Shown here: one piece after another, positions 1-5,751 of the stretch
Layout: each line of letters starts with the position of its first letter
How positions within the stretch are numbered: position 1 is the first letter of the stretch
Assembly: GCA_018065815.1 (NCBI GenBank)
Contig: JAGHSP010000128.1
Location: forward strand, 1 to 6,092
DNA from: Candidatus Sodaliphilus limicaballi
GTDB taxonomy: Bacteria > Bacteroidota > Bacteroidia > Bacteroidales > Muribaculaceae
Length of the DNA: 6,092 nucleotides
Reading direction: 5' to 3'
Notes under the pieces: model-generated
Seen by the model: the letters and a program-made list of their open reading frames with translations, nothing else
What the model was told of the DNA's origin: nothing
Databases searched by the model: none
Translations under genes and position numbers: made by a program

Positions 1-47
1 CTCGCCACCGTTCCCGAGGGGTCCCCCGAGGGCCAGAGTTCAGCTCT

Positions 48-64
48 ATGCTGCTCGGCAGCAT
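48..64. other. Perfect 7-bp hairpin in the GC-rich island
   Basis: ATGCTGC (48-54) and GCAGCAT (58-64) are perfect inverted repeats around a 3-base TCG loop. There is no T-run on either side, so it is unlikely to be an intrinsic terminator. It is probably part of the structure of the repeat island. Confidence 0.5.
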
Positions 65-96
65 CGCCCCCCGTCCTCGGCAAGCAAGCCCCCGTG

Positions 97-116
97 CCCC
101 GCGGTTTTCCGCGGGG
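97..116. other. Perfect 8-bp GC hairpin with TTTT loop
   Basis: CCCCGCGG (97-104) and CCGCGGGG (109-116) form a perfect all-G/C stem closed by a TTTT loop (AAAA on the other strand). No T-run follows it in either direction. It could block transcription or exonucleases, or be a protein-binding palindrome. The sequence alone does not decide. Confidence 0.55.
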
Positions 117-172
117 TTCACCCTTCCCCCAGCCCGCCACCGTTCCCGAGGGTCCCAGCCATCCAGTGAACC

Positions 173-209
173 AAAAATTGCCGTTGACACTAGAATGTAT
201 CAACGGCAA
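173..209 (-). terminator. Intrinsic terminator of the six-gene operon
   Basis: TTGCCGTTGA (178-187) and TCAACGGCAA (200-209) form a perfect 10-bp stem with a 12-base loop. Read on the minus strand, the stem is followed directly by five T (177-173). It starts about 20 bp after the stop codon of the Spy-like gene, so it closes the leftward operon. On the plus strand the stem is followed by CTTCTCG, with no T-run, so it is directional. Confidence 0.85.
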
Positions 210-229
210 CTTCTCGCTATTTAAGTTTA

Positions 230-655
230 TTACTTGTTATTGCGTTTTTGCAGCAATGTGCGAGTAAAATTGGCCTCGGCCTGCTTGAGTAGGAACAATT
301 GTTTCTTCGAAAGAATCTTGGTAAACTTAACGAAGTAAGTGGCTTCAATCTCGCCTTCACGCACCTTGGCTTTCGACATTGCTTCGGCAGCTTGCAGGTA
401 CTCCGCATCGGTGGCATTAGCCTTCTTCGACACTGTAGCGGCGAGCGTGCGTGCTTCGCGGTTAGTTTGGTAGATTTCCTTTTCCATTGCCTCGTAAAGG
501 GGCATGAACTCCTCTTGCTGAGCCTTGTCGAGACCTACTTGCTCAATGAGCATCTTGTGTTTCGTTTCAAGCATATCCTTTGCCCACTTGTTGCGGTCCT
601 GTGCTGTTGCTGTGATCGCAACCATTGCGAGCATGATGATAATGAATTTCTTCAT
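230..655 (-). CDS. Spy/CpxP-like periplasmic helical protein
   Basis: This 141-residue protein begins with a clear signal peptide (MKK, a hydrophobic stretch at about 4-15, then ATA-QD with likely cleavage near residue 18). No lipobox is seen, so it should be soluble in the periplasm. The mature part is nearly all charged amphipathic helix. Two segments resemble degenerate LTxxQ motifs of the Spy/CpxP/CnrX family: LDKAQ at about 42-46, followed by EEFMPLY, and LSKKQ at about 115-119. Length also fits that family. Known members are periplasmic chaperones or stress and metal sensors that act on a sensor kinase or an anti-sigma factor. Here it follows an ECF sigma and an anti-sigma gene by 11 bp, so sensing or feedback on that pair is the natural inference. 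It is the last operon gene before the terminator. No histidine- or cysteine-based metal site stands out (one histidine in the mature part). No Shine-Dalgarno sequence is seen. Family assignment is probable; the signal is unknown. Confidence 0.8.
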   Translation of the reverse strand: MKKFIIIMLAMVAITATAQDRNKWAKDMLETKHKMLIEQVGLDKAQQEEFMPLYEAMEKEIYQTNREARTLAATVSKKANATDAEYLQAAEAMSKAKVREGEIEATYFVKFTKILSKKQLFLLKQAEANFTRTLLQKRNNK

Positions 656-666
656 GATTGTCTTGT

Positions 667-1086
667 TTACTTTGTTACTGACTTGAGCTCTTCTCCGGCA
701 GCATCCATCATCACGCTATCTTCATAGTTGAGGATGTCATACTCGCTGGTGCCACTCATGATAAGTTCCTCGGCATTCTTCTCGTCGTCCATGCCACGGG
801 CCAACTCACTGATGTCGGTACCGTTATACATGTTGAAGACCTTTACCATGCCAAAGATGCCGGCAAAAGCGGCTGCCATGTAAAGGTAAGGCCTTACACG
901 CACCCACATCGACGGCTTATCAACGACTGTAGCTTTTTGCTCCTGGGGTTTTTCAACCTCGGTTATCTCTTTTTCTGGCAGAGAATCCAACATACGCTTA
1001 TTGAATTCTTCAAAGTAATTCTCCGGCACCTTGAAGCCTGGATCCTTACCTAGCCCTATCAATATTTTTGGATCTTCTTGTTTCAT
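667..1086 (-). CDS. Single-pass anti-sigma-factor-like protein
   Basis: This 139-residue protein has a polar cytoplasmic part (1-62), one membrane helix (about 64-82, YLYMAAAFAGIFGMV) and an acidic periplasmic tail of about 55 residues. The segment GFKVPENYFEEFNKRML (17-33) matches the 'F-x-VPExYF' pattern common in short Bacteroidetes proteins encoded directly after ECF sigma factors. No zinc-binding HxxxCxxC anti-sigma motif and no FecR domain are present. By position (42 bp after the sigma gene) and topology, it probably holds the sigma factor at the membrane and is controlled from the periplasm, likely by the Spy-like protein encoded 11 bp downstream. The 42-bp gap to the sigma gene is the longest in the operon and shows no promoter or terminator. 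Anti-sigma activity is inferred from context, not from a recognised catalytic or binding motif. Confidence 0.7.
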   Translation of the reverse strand: MKQEDPKILIGLGKDPGFKVPENYFEEFNKRMLDSLPEKEITEVEKPQEQKATVVDKPSMWVRVRPYLYMAAAFAGIFGMVKVFNMYNGTDISELARGMDDEKNAEELIMSGTSEYDILNYEDSVMMDAAGEELKSVTK

Positions 1087-1128
1087 TGCACTTGTTTGAC
1101 ACTAGAAAAACGGAAAGGTTTAATGCGA

Positions 1129-1689
1129 TTAGTCATTTTCTTGCAAAAAAGCCTCAATTTTTTTCAATGCATGGTGATAACTCGCTTTGAGAGCGCCTAC
1201 CGATGTGCCCAGCACCTCACTCATGTCCTCATATTTCATCTCGTCATAGTAACGCAGGTTGAACACCACTCGCTGCTTCTCGGGCAACGTGGCGATGGCG
1301 CGCTGCAGCTTGAGCTGCGCCGCGTCGCCGTCGAAGAACTCGTCGCTCTCGAGCTGGTTCACGAGGAAAGAATCGTCGTCGTCAATGGAGATGTTGTTCT
1401 GCGCCTTCTGTTTGTTGATGAATGTGATAGACTCGTTGATAGCAATCTTATAGAGCCACGTTGACAGACGGGCATCGCCCCTGAAGTGATCGATGCTCGT
1501 CCATGCCTTGATGAATGTGTTTTGCAGCACATCATTGGCATCGTCGTGGTTAAACACCATGCGGCGTATGTGCCAGTACAGGGTGCTCGAGTAATGCTCG
1601 ATGACCTTGCCAAACGCGGTGCGTGCAGCAGCGGGGTCGCGCAGTTGTTCGATGACCTGTGCTTCGTCGTATGTGTTGCGGCTAGCCAT
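1129..1689 (-). CDS. ECF RNA polymerase sigma factor (sigma-70 family)
   Basis: This 186-residue protein has the two-domain ECF layout. Region 2 spans about 25-95, with the core-binding stretch NHDDANDVLQNTFIKAW (47-63) and then FRGDARLSTWLYKIAIN (69-85) for -10 recognition. Region 4 spans about 130-183, opening with the typical LPEKQRVVFNLRYYDEM (135-151), followed by a helix-turn-helix around YEDMSEVLGTSVGALKASYHHALKKI. No region 3 and no extra C-terminal domain are seen. The linker (about 100-123) is strongly acidic, with a DDDD run. It directs RNA polymerase to a small set of promoters when freed from its anti-sigma. It starts 23 bp after the third lipoprotein gene, so it seems co-transcribed with those genes. 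I see no second promoter in the gap. An exact ECF group cannot be given from reading alone. Confidence 0.95.
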   Translation of the reverse strand: MASRNTYDEAQVIEQLRDPAAARTAFGKVIEHYSSTLYWHIRRMVFNHDDANDVLQNTFIKAWTSIDHFRGDARLSTWLYKIAINESITFINKQKAQNNISIDDDDSFLVNQLESDEFFDGDAAQLKLQRAIATLPEKQRVVFNLRYYDEMKYEDMSEVLGTSVGALKASYHHALKKIEAFLQEND

Positions 1690-1712
1690 TAAAGTTTTGT
1701 GTTAAATGAAAT

Positions 1713-2519
1713 TTAGTTGCTCACGGGGGTGAACATCTCACCTGCAAGCTGGAACTTGCGCTCGTCCATGACGAATGAGCACGATGCCTTGTTTGCCTTC
1801 ACGTCGATCACGATGTCGAGGTCGCTGATCTCATACTCGTCCTTGAACTCGCTGCTCTTGAGCGCATTGCTCTGCTTAACCACGATCTTGCCGTCGCGGG
1901 TGAGAGTGAAGGGAAGCGACTTGTAATAAAGTGCCACGGGAACATCATTGGGCGTGCGCACGAAGTTTACCATGTGCAAGTCCAGCTTCTTTGTGCTGCA
2001 ATCGGGGATAAACTCAAATGCCACCTCGTCGTCATCGAAGTAGAACTCATCGGTGCTCTTGTAAACCTTCATGTTGGCGAAGTTGTAGGCATAAGAAGCG
2101 GTTGAATAGACGTGGAAGTCTCCATCTACCAGGTAGTCAACAGTCATTGCTCTGATACCCGGATCATAAGAACCTTGCAGGTTGATGATTGATTGCGACT
2201 GCGTGCTGATGAGTGACTTTGTGAAATCATAGCTCTGCTGGCCTATTTTCATGTCGATGGGGCCAAAGGTAAATGAGGTAGCCATTCCCAGATTACTTGC
2301 TGCCTTGATATCGCCTGTGACGAGCAACTTTGACATGTTCACCTCAAATCCTGAGAAGGCCTGCGTTAGCGTGGGCTCTGACTCGCTGTTGTTCTCGTCA
2401 ACAACAAAGTTATACATGTAGATTGATAACGTCTGGATGTTTTCATCTCCGCTACCGAGGCACGATGTCATTCCCAGCATCATTGCTGCCAGCATCGCCA
2501 TTGATAATACTTTTTTCAT
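1713..2519 (-). CDS. Lipoprotein C of a paralogous trio
   Basis: This 268-residue protein starts with a lipoprotein signal peptide (MKK, hydrophobic 5-16, lipobox-like GMTSC with the lipidated cysteine at residue 20). LGSGDEN follows, an acidic stretch of the kind that sends Bacteroidetes lipoproteins to the cell surface. The rest is predicted beta-rich with no membrane segment. It lines up with lipoprotein B: MYNF near 35-38, GSYDPG...MTVDYLVDG (about 116-133), VALYYKSLPFTL (195-206) and a closing FVMDERKFQLAGEMF (249-263). Two further cysteines, 174 and 247, lie outside the signal and could pair. It lies 30 bp after gene B, in an A-rich gap with a tandem ACAAATAA repeat in place of a Shine-Dalgarno site, and is followed 23 bp later by the sigma gene. 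Function unknown; I do not recognise a named family. Confidence 0.85.
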   Translation of the reverse strand: MKKVLSMAMLAAMMLGMTSCLGSGDENIQTLSIYMYNFVVDENNSESEPTLTQAFSGFEVNMSKLLVTGDIKAASNLGMATSFTFGPIDMKIGQQSYDFTKSLISTQSQSIINLQGSYDPGIRAMTVDYLVDGDFHVYSTASYAYNFANMKVYKSTDEFYFDDDEVAFEFIPDCSTKKLDLHMVNFVRTPNDVPVALYYKSLPFTLTRDGKIVVKQSNALKSSEFKDEYEISDLDIVIDVKANKASCSFVMDERKFQLAGEMFTPVSN

Positions 2520-2549
2520 AATGCGTTATTTGTTTATTTGTTATTTTCT

Positions 2550-3344
2550 TTATTTATTAAAATTGCTGCCGAACATGTTGCCCTGCATCACCACATGGCG
2601 TCCGTCCATGTCGAAGGTGAGCGTGGCCTTGCGGCCATATTGTTCTACTGTGGCTGCGACATTAGTGATAGTGCATCCCACATAGTGCTGCGTGTCTTCC
2701 ACCTTGTCGATGCTTGCCACAAAACCGCTGCCATCCACCATCGTGTAAGGTATGCCGCGGTATTCAAGGTAAGGCACAGCGTCACTGGTATCAAGCCCGA
2801 ATGAACTCAAACCCAATGTAACGGTGCCTGTGGTGCCGAGGTCAAACACAAAACCCATCTTGTCGCTTTTGTTGGTATCGCTCCCGCTGGTGATTGTGGT
2901 TGTAGTGAACATATACGCTAAATTATTTACCGTGTGGACACGATAAGCGTCGCCCACCTCAAAGTCGTAGGCCAATGCACCCACACGCGAGTCGTAGATG
3001 CCTGTGAACCCTTTGGCCCTAGCACCCTGCACTGTCGATGTCGAGAAGTGGTAACCGTCGCTACTCGCTGTCATGGCCATGGGACCTGTGGCAAAGGGGG
3101 TGTTGGTGCTACCAGCGAGCAATGTCTTTACATCGACGCTCACGAGCTTCTTGGTATAGTTAAACTCAAACTCAGTGACACCTTTAGTCAGTTCGAGTTT
3201 GCCTCCGCCCAGAGGCTCAATGAAGTTAAACATTGACACCGATGTCTTGCGGCCATCGTCATCATTGCTCGAACTCATGCACGACGTGGTGACGAGCATG
3301 GCAAGGGCTGCCAGCATGAGTGAAGATATTGTGTTGAATCTCAT
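2550..3344 (-). CDS. Lipoprotein B of a paralogous trio
   Basis: This 264-residue protein has a lipoprotein signal peptide (MRFN, hydrophobic 8-18, TTSC with the cysteine at residue 22). MSSSNDDDG follows, a good match to the acidic export signal of surface lipoproteins in this phylum. It is the closest relative of lipoprotein C. Shared landmarks in the same order are MFNF (38-41), FATGPMAM (84-91, versus FTFGPIDM), GIYDSR...ALAYDFEVG (115-131), VPYLEYRGIPYTM (190-202) and FDMDGRHVVMQGNMF (244-258). Similarity is scattered, which suggests an old duplication. No catalytic motif is visible. The content of beta-branched residues and glycine suggests a beta-sandwich or barrel-like fold. It starts 11 bp after gene A, with no Shine-Dalgarno site. 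It may be a surface binding or structural protein; the function is not known. Confidence 0.85.
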   Translation of the reverse strand: MRFNTISSLMLAALAMLVTTSCMSSSNDDDGRKTSVSMFNFIEPLGGGKLELTKGVTEFEFNYTKKLVSVDVKTLLAGSTNTPFATGPMAMTASSDGYHFSTSTVQGARAKGFTGIYDSRVGALAYDFEVGDAYRVHTVNNLAYMFTTTTITSGSDTNKSDKMGFVFDLGTTGTVTLGLSSFGLDTSDAVPYLEYRGIPYTMVDGSGFVASIDKVEDTQHYVGCTITNVAATVEQYGRKATLTFDMDGRHVVMQGNMFGSNFNK

Positions 3345-3355
3345 CGAGCAATGGA

Positions 3356-4240
3356 TTACTTAATATTTTTTTCTTTGTAGAAAGTCCCTTTGGCTTGCAC
3401 TGTGAACGGTTGGGTTTTCTCCTCGACGCTGCCCATAGTGAACGTGGTCTCGTGAACGCCGCTCACAAGCGACAGCTTGGCCTTCATGCCACTCATGGGA
3501 TAGAGCTGGTGGCCATTAGAGTCGCGTGCGTCGGTAGTGGTGAGTGTTCCCGCGCTGCTGTCAATGCGTCGCAACACCGACACCACCTCGGGGCGCTCGG
3601 CCTCGAGCTCATAGCCGTCGGGCGTTGCCTTGACGGGAATACTGCGGGCGATGATAGTCTCAAACACGAGGAACACCTGCTCGTTGGTCAACGGCGACAC
3701 TTTCATCGTTGCTGTCATCGACGCGGGGTTGATGTCGAAGGTGTAGATCGACGCCTTGTCGTTAGATGTCTTGCCATCGTCGTAGGTGAGCGTGGACGAG
3801 TTGCCCAGGAAGAACACCTGAGGCATTGTGCTCATCACGCGGCGCTTGCCATCGACGGTATAGTAGATGTCCATAGACTGCTCATTGAAGTCCACATTCA
3901 TAGCCAGGTTAGCGATTCGGCTGTTGCTGGTGCTTGCAGCCGAGCATGTATATCGTCCTGTCTCGTCGTCAAGTTTCAGTTTCAGTCCCTTGACTTCGAA
4001 GTTCTCACCATTGAGTTGCATCAGCACGTCGGCAGTGAGGTCGGCGCGGTGAAACACTAGTTTGTTCTTAACCTTGGCAACCGAAGCATCAGCAGCCCCA
4101 TTGTCGCACACATGGTTAAGCATCTCATATTCTACAGTCACATCACGATCGCGCCAGTCGGGCTCGTCATTTCCACAAGCAGGCAGCACTAGCATCACCG
4201 CCAGGGCCACGAGCATCATCACAAAATTGTTCTTTTTCAT
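3356..4240 (-). CDS. Lipoprotein A of a paralogous trio, first operon gene
   Basis: This 294-residue protein has a lipoprotein signal peptide (MKKNN, hydrophobic 6-19, lipobox LPAC with the cysteine at residue 22), followed by GNDEPD. It is the most diverged of the three lipoproteins but keeps the same order of parts: YEMLNHV at 38-44 for the MxNF region, MDIYYTVDGKRRVMST (123-138) for the central VDY...V region, and a closing segment FTMGSVEEKTQPFTVQAKGTFY (267-288) matching FVMDERKFQLAGEMF in C. Cysteines 45 and 99 are extra and could form a disulfide. The start is supported by AAGGAA six bases upstream, a Shine-Dalgarno-like sequence unusual for this phylum. It lies about 25 bp from the predicted transcription start and is probably the most highly expressed gene of the operon. 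No known domain recognised. Confidence 0.85.
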   Translation of the reverse strand: MKKNNFVMMLVALAVMLVLPACGNDEPDWRDRDVTVEYEMLNHVCDNGAADASVAKVKNKLVFHRADLTADVLMQLNGENFEVKGLKLKLDDETGRYTCSAASTSNSRIANLAMNVDFNEQSMDIYYTVDGKRRVMSTMPQVFFLGNSSTLTYDDGKTSNDKASIYTFDINPASMTATMKVSPLTNEQVFLVFETIIARSIPVKATPDGYELEAERPEVVSVLRRIDSSAGTLTTTDARDSNGHQLYPMSGMKAKLSLVSGVHETTFTMGSVEEKTQPFTVQAKGTFYKEKNIK

Positions 4241-4271
4241 AGTCTATTCCTTTTTTAAAATATGTATCATG

Positions 4272-4303
4272 CAAAGTTAGTGTATAATTTTATTATTACC
4301 AAA
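4272..4303 (-). promoter_or_regulatory. Main operon promoter, Bacteroidetes -33/-7 type
   Basis: On the minus strand, TTTG (4303-4300) is followed after exactly 20 bases by TAACTTTG (4279-4272) and then CA. This matches the Bacteroidetes housekeeping promoter (TTTG near -33, TAnnTTTG near -7, about 19-21 bases apart). Transcription should start near 4266, giving a leader of about 25 bases before lipoprotein A. It is not an ECF-type promoter by eye, so the sigma factor in the operon is probably first made from a housekeeping promoter. Confidence 0.8.
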
Positions 4304-4340
4304 TCTACCACACACCACCTCGCCAAAGATTAAGTTTTTT

Positions 4341-4369
4341 TATTATTTGAAAGCAATATCCTATTATTT
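4341..4369. repeat. TATTATTT direct repeats, 21 bp apart; possible regulator site
   Basis: TATTATTT occurs at 4341-4348 and again at 4362-4369, with starts 21 bp apart, about two helical turns. AraC-family proteins often bind direct repeats with this spacing. The pair lies about 40-65 bp upstream of the operon -33 element, and the second copy overlaps the stop codon of the regulator gene. The sequence is AT-rich, so chance is a serious alternative. Confidence 0.2.
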
Positions 4370-5566
4370 ATGCTGCTTGTAGTTGCGTGTGAGCCACATG
4401 AGCGGTGTCTCGCCTTCTATTTCCTTGAACTTGCGGTTGAGCGACGGAGCGTTCTTGAACCCGCACTCGCTGGCCACGGCCTCCTGGGTGGCTGTGGGAT
4501 GCTGCATCATATAGTTCTTCACGGCATCAATCCGGTAGCGGTTCACCAGTTCGCGAAACGTGACCCCATACCGCTGGTTGATCATCGTTGAGAGCGTGGT
4601 GCGCCCCACCCCAAGGCGGTCGGCCACGGCCGACAGCGTGAGATCCTCGTCAAGATATAGGCGCTCGCCCTCCATGATGTGGCAAAACCCGTCGGCAACG
4701 AGGTCCAGTTTGCCCGACGACATCTTCTCTTCATCGTTGCACTCATCTCCTGCATCGGTCAGCGAAAGAGGCACGGAGCGTATGTGCGACAACTCATAGA
4801 GCGACATTGTTTTCTCGGTGTCACTGTAATACTCCACATGGCACATGCAGTGTTTCACCACACTCAACAGCACCATCGACACGCCTCCCAGCACCGGGAC
4901 GCTCATCATGAACGGCCGACCCATCACCACAAGCGGCAGCAGCAGGGCTATCTGCACTAGGTATAGCATCGCCAGTGCTCTCGACGGCGTGGTGCGATGC
5001 CCCTTGAAGAAAAATCGGGCAGCGTCGCCCAGCTTGTATCCGTCCTTAAAGAGCACAATAAGACACTCCGCAATAATGACACACAAGAACACCAGGCTGC
5101 AAATGCCGAACAAGTCATACACCACCACGTCGTGGAGGTGGTGAAGATGCGAGTCAAACTCGGGTACCACGATGCCGCTGTCGTGGTACTCGACCATGCG
5201 GGCAGCATTGTCAACGCCTATGACGTAATGGAACACGTTCACGATAGTGCCCATGATCACAGCGGGAAGCAAGAACAGCAAGTGCCATGGCGACAAGCGC
5301 ACCTGGGTGTGGTGCATGTGCATGAACATCACCACCATAGGAAACATGACCAGGCACAACGGGATGTTGATTGAATTCATGATCACCATCACGAAATAGT
5401 CGTCATGAGGAGTGATATAGAGAGCGTAGGTCGCAAAATAGAATGCGCTCAAGGCCTGAATCCACATGAACAACCGCTGCCTCACATTTTTCACCTTCAA
5501 CGCGAATGATGCAAACCAAATGAGACATACTATGCATGGCAATATATATATCAGATGCTCTACCAT
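4364..5566 (-). CDS. Membrane-embedded AraC-family regulator (7TM plus HTH)
   Basis: This 400-residue protein has seven hydrophobic helices, at about 4-22, 35-52, 57-82, 93-112, 148-173, 197-216 and 219-238. A linker (240-300) and an AraC-type double helix-turn-helix (about 305-397) follow. The second HTH is textbook: ASECGFKNAPSLNRKFKEIE, then GETPLMWL (365-391). Basic loops at 24-31 and 174-196 favour N-out, C-in topology, which leaves the DNA-binding domain in the cytoplasm. The largest outer loop (113-147) is rich in His, Asp and Glu (SHLHHLHD at 139-146). HMHH (83-86) and HCMCH (239-243) lie at the inner face. It therefore probably senses an envelope or periplasmic signal and binds DNA directly, without a kinase. 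It ends 123 bp before lipoprotein A, whose operon is the likely target. No terminator separates them, so read-through is possible. The start fits its promoter; no Shine-Dalgarno site is seen. Confidence 0.9.
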   Translation of the reverse strand: MVEHLIYILPCIVCLIWFASFALKVKNVRQRLFMWIQALSAFYFATYALYITPHDDYFVMVIMNSINIPLCLVMFPMVVMFMHMHHTQVRLSPWHLLFLLPAVIMGTIVNVFHYVIGVDNAARMVEYHDSGIVVPEFDSHLHHLHDVVVYDLFGICSLVFLCVIIAECLIVLFKDGYKLGDAARFFFKGHRTTPSRALAMLYLVQIALLLPLVVMGRPFMMSVPVLGGVSMVLLSVVKHCMCHVEYYSDTEKTMSLYELSHIRSVPLSLTDAGDECNDEEKMSSGKLDLVADGFCHIMEGERLYLDEDLTLSAVADRLGVGRTTLSTMINQRYGVTFRELVNRYRIDAVKNYMMQHPTATQEAVASECGFKNAPSLNRKFKEIEGETPLMWLTRNYKQHK

Positions 5567-5591
5567 AAAGGCAACAATATAATTGACACTG

Positions 5592-5620
5592 CAAAATTAA
5601 ATAATTAACAATAACGACAA
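5592..5620 (-). promoter_or_regulatory. Promoter of the AraC-family regulator
   Basis: On the minus strand, TTG (5620-5618) is followed after 18 bases by TAATTTTG (5599-5592) and CAG, a Bacteroidetes-type -33/-7 pair. Predicted start near 5586, about 20 bases before the start codon. The -33 region lies inside a direct repeat on the plus strand (ACAATAAC at 5608-5615 and 5617-5624), which could be an operator for autoregulation. That last point is speculative. Confidence 0.65.
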
Positions 5621-5718
5621 TAACACCCGCTCCATTTAGGACACTAAAAGGGCGATTACGGAAACTCTTTGAACAAAATAACAATAAATTACCCAAATGC
5701 AATGCCATTTCATAACAC

Positions 5719-5745
5719 TTTGAACACACCATGAGACTAATTTTG
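5719..5745 (+). promoter_or_regulatory. Possible rightward promoter
   Basis: TAATTTTG (5738-5745) followed by CAG is an exact TAnnTTTG element, and the 11-mer TAATTTTGCAG is identical to that of the regulator promoter on the other strand (5599-5589). A TTTG lies upstream at 5719-5722, but only 15 bases away, shorter than the usual 19-21, so the -33 contact is weak. Transcription would begin near 5752. Confidence 0.4.
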
Positions 5746-5751
5746 CAGCAC

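Larger units (their letters stand above)
1..160. repeat. GC-rich intergenic repeat island
   Basis: This stretch is strikingly C-rich on the plus strand and far richer in GC than the genes beside it. It contains an exact 18-bp direct repeat, CGCCACCGTTCCCGAGGG, at 3-20 and 135-152. The core CCCGAGGG occurs a third time at 25-32, and its complement-like CCTCGG at 75-80. Two perfect hairpins lie between the outer copies (48-64 and 97-116). One plus-strand frame is open from base 1 to about 271, but it has no start, is low-complexity proline/glycine/serine, and runs through the operon terminator, so I do not call a gene. I read it as a structured intergenic repeat cluster that may continue to the left of the window. 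Its family and function are unknown to me. Confidence 0.6.

Noticed and set aside
1..271. Plus-strand frame open from the window edge
   Set aside because: No start codon, low-complexity Pro/Gly/Ser content from the GC-rich repeats, and it continues through the operon terminator and into the Spy-like gene in antisense.
184..1107. 12-bp repeat TTGACACTAGAA at 184-195 and 1096-1107
   Set aside because: One shared 12-mer is about what chance allows in a window of this size, and one copy is part of the terminator stem and loop.
2264..2412. Minus-strand TAnnTTTG matches inside lipoprotein C (2264-2271 and 2405-2412)
   Set aside because: Neither has a TTG/TTTG at the right distance upstream; they are explained by coding sequence.
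3395..4060. Long plus-strand frame (221 residues) opposite lipoprotein A
   Set aside because: Antisense shadow: rich in His, Arg and Val with no domain, while the minus-strand frame has a lipoprotein signal, promoter and operon context.
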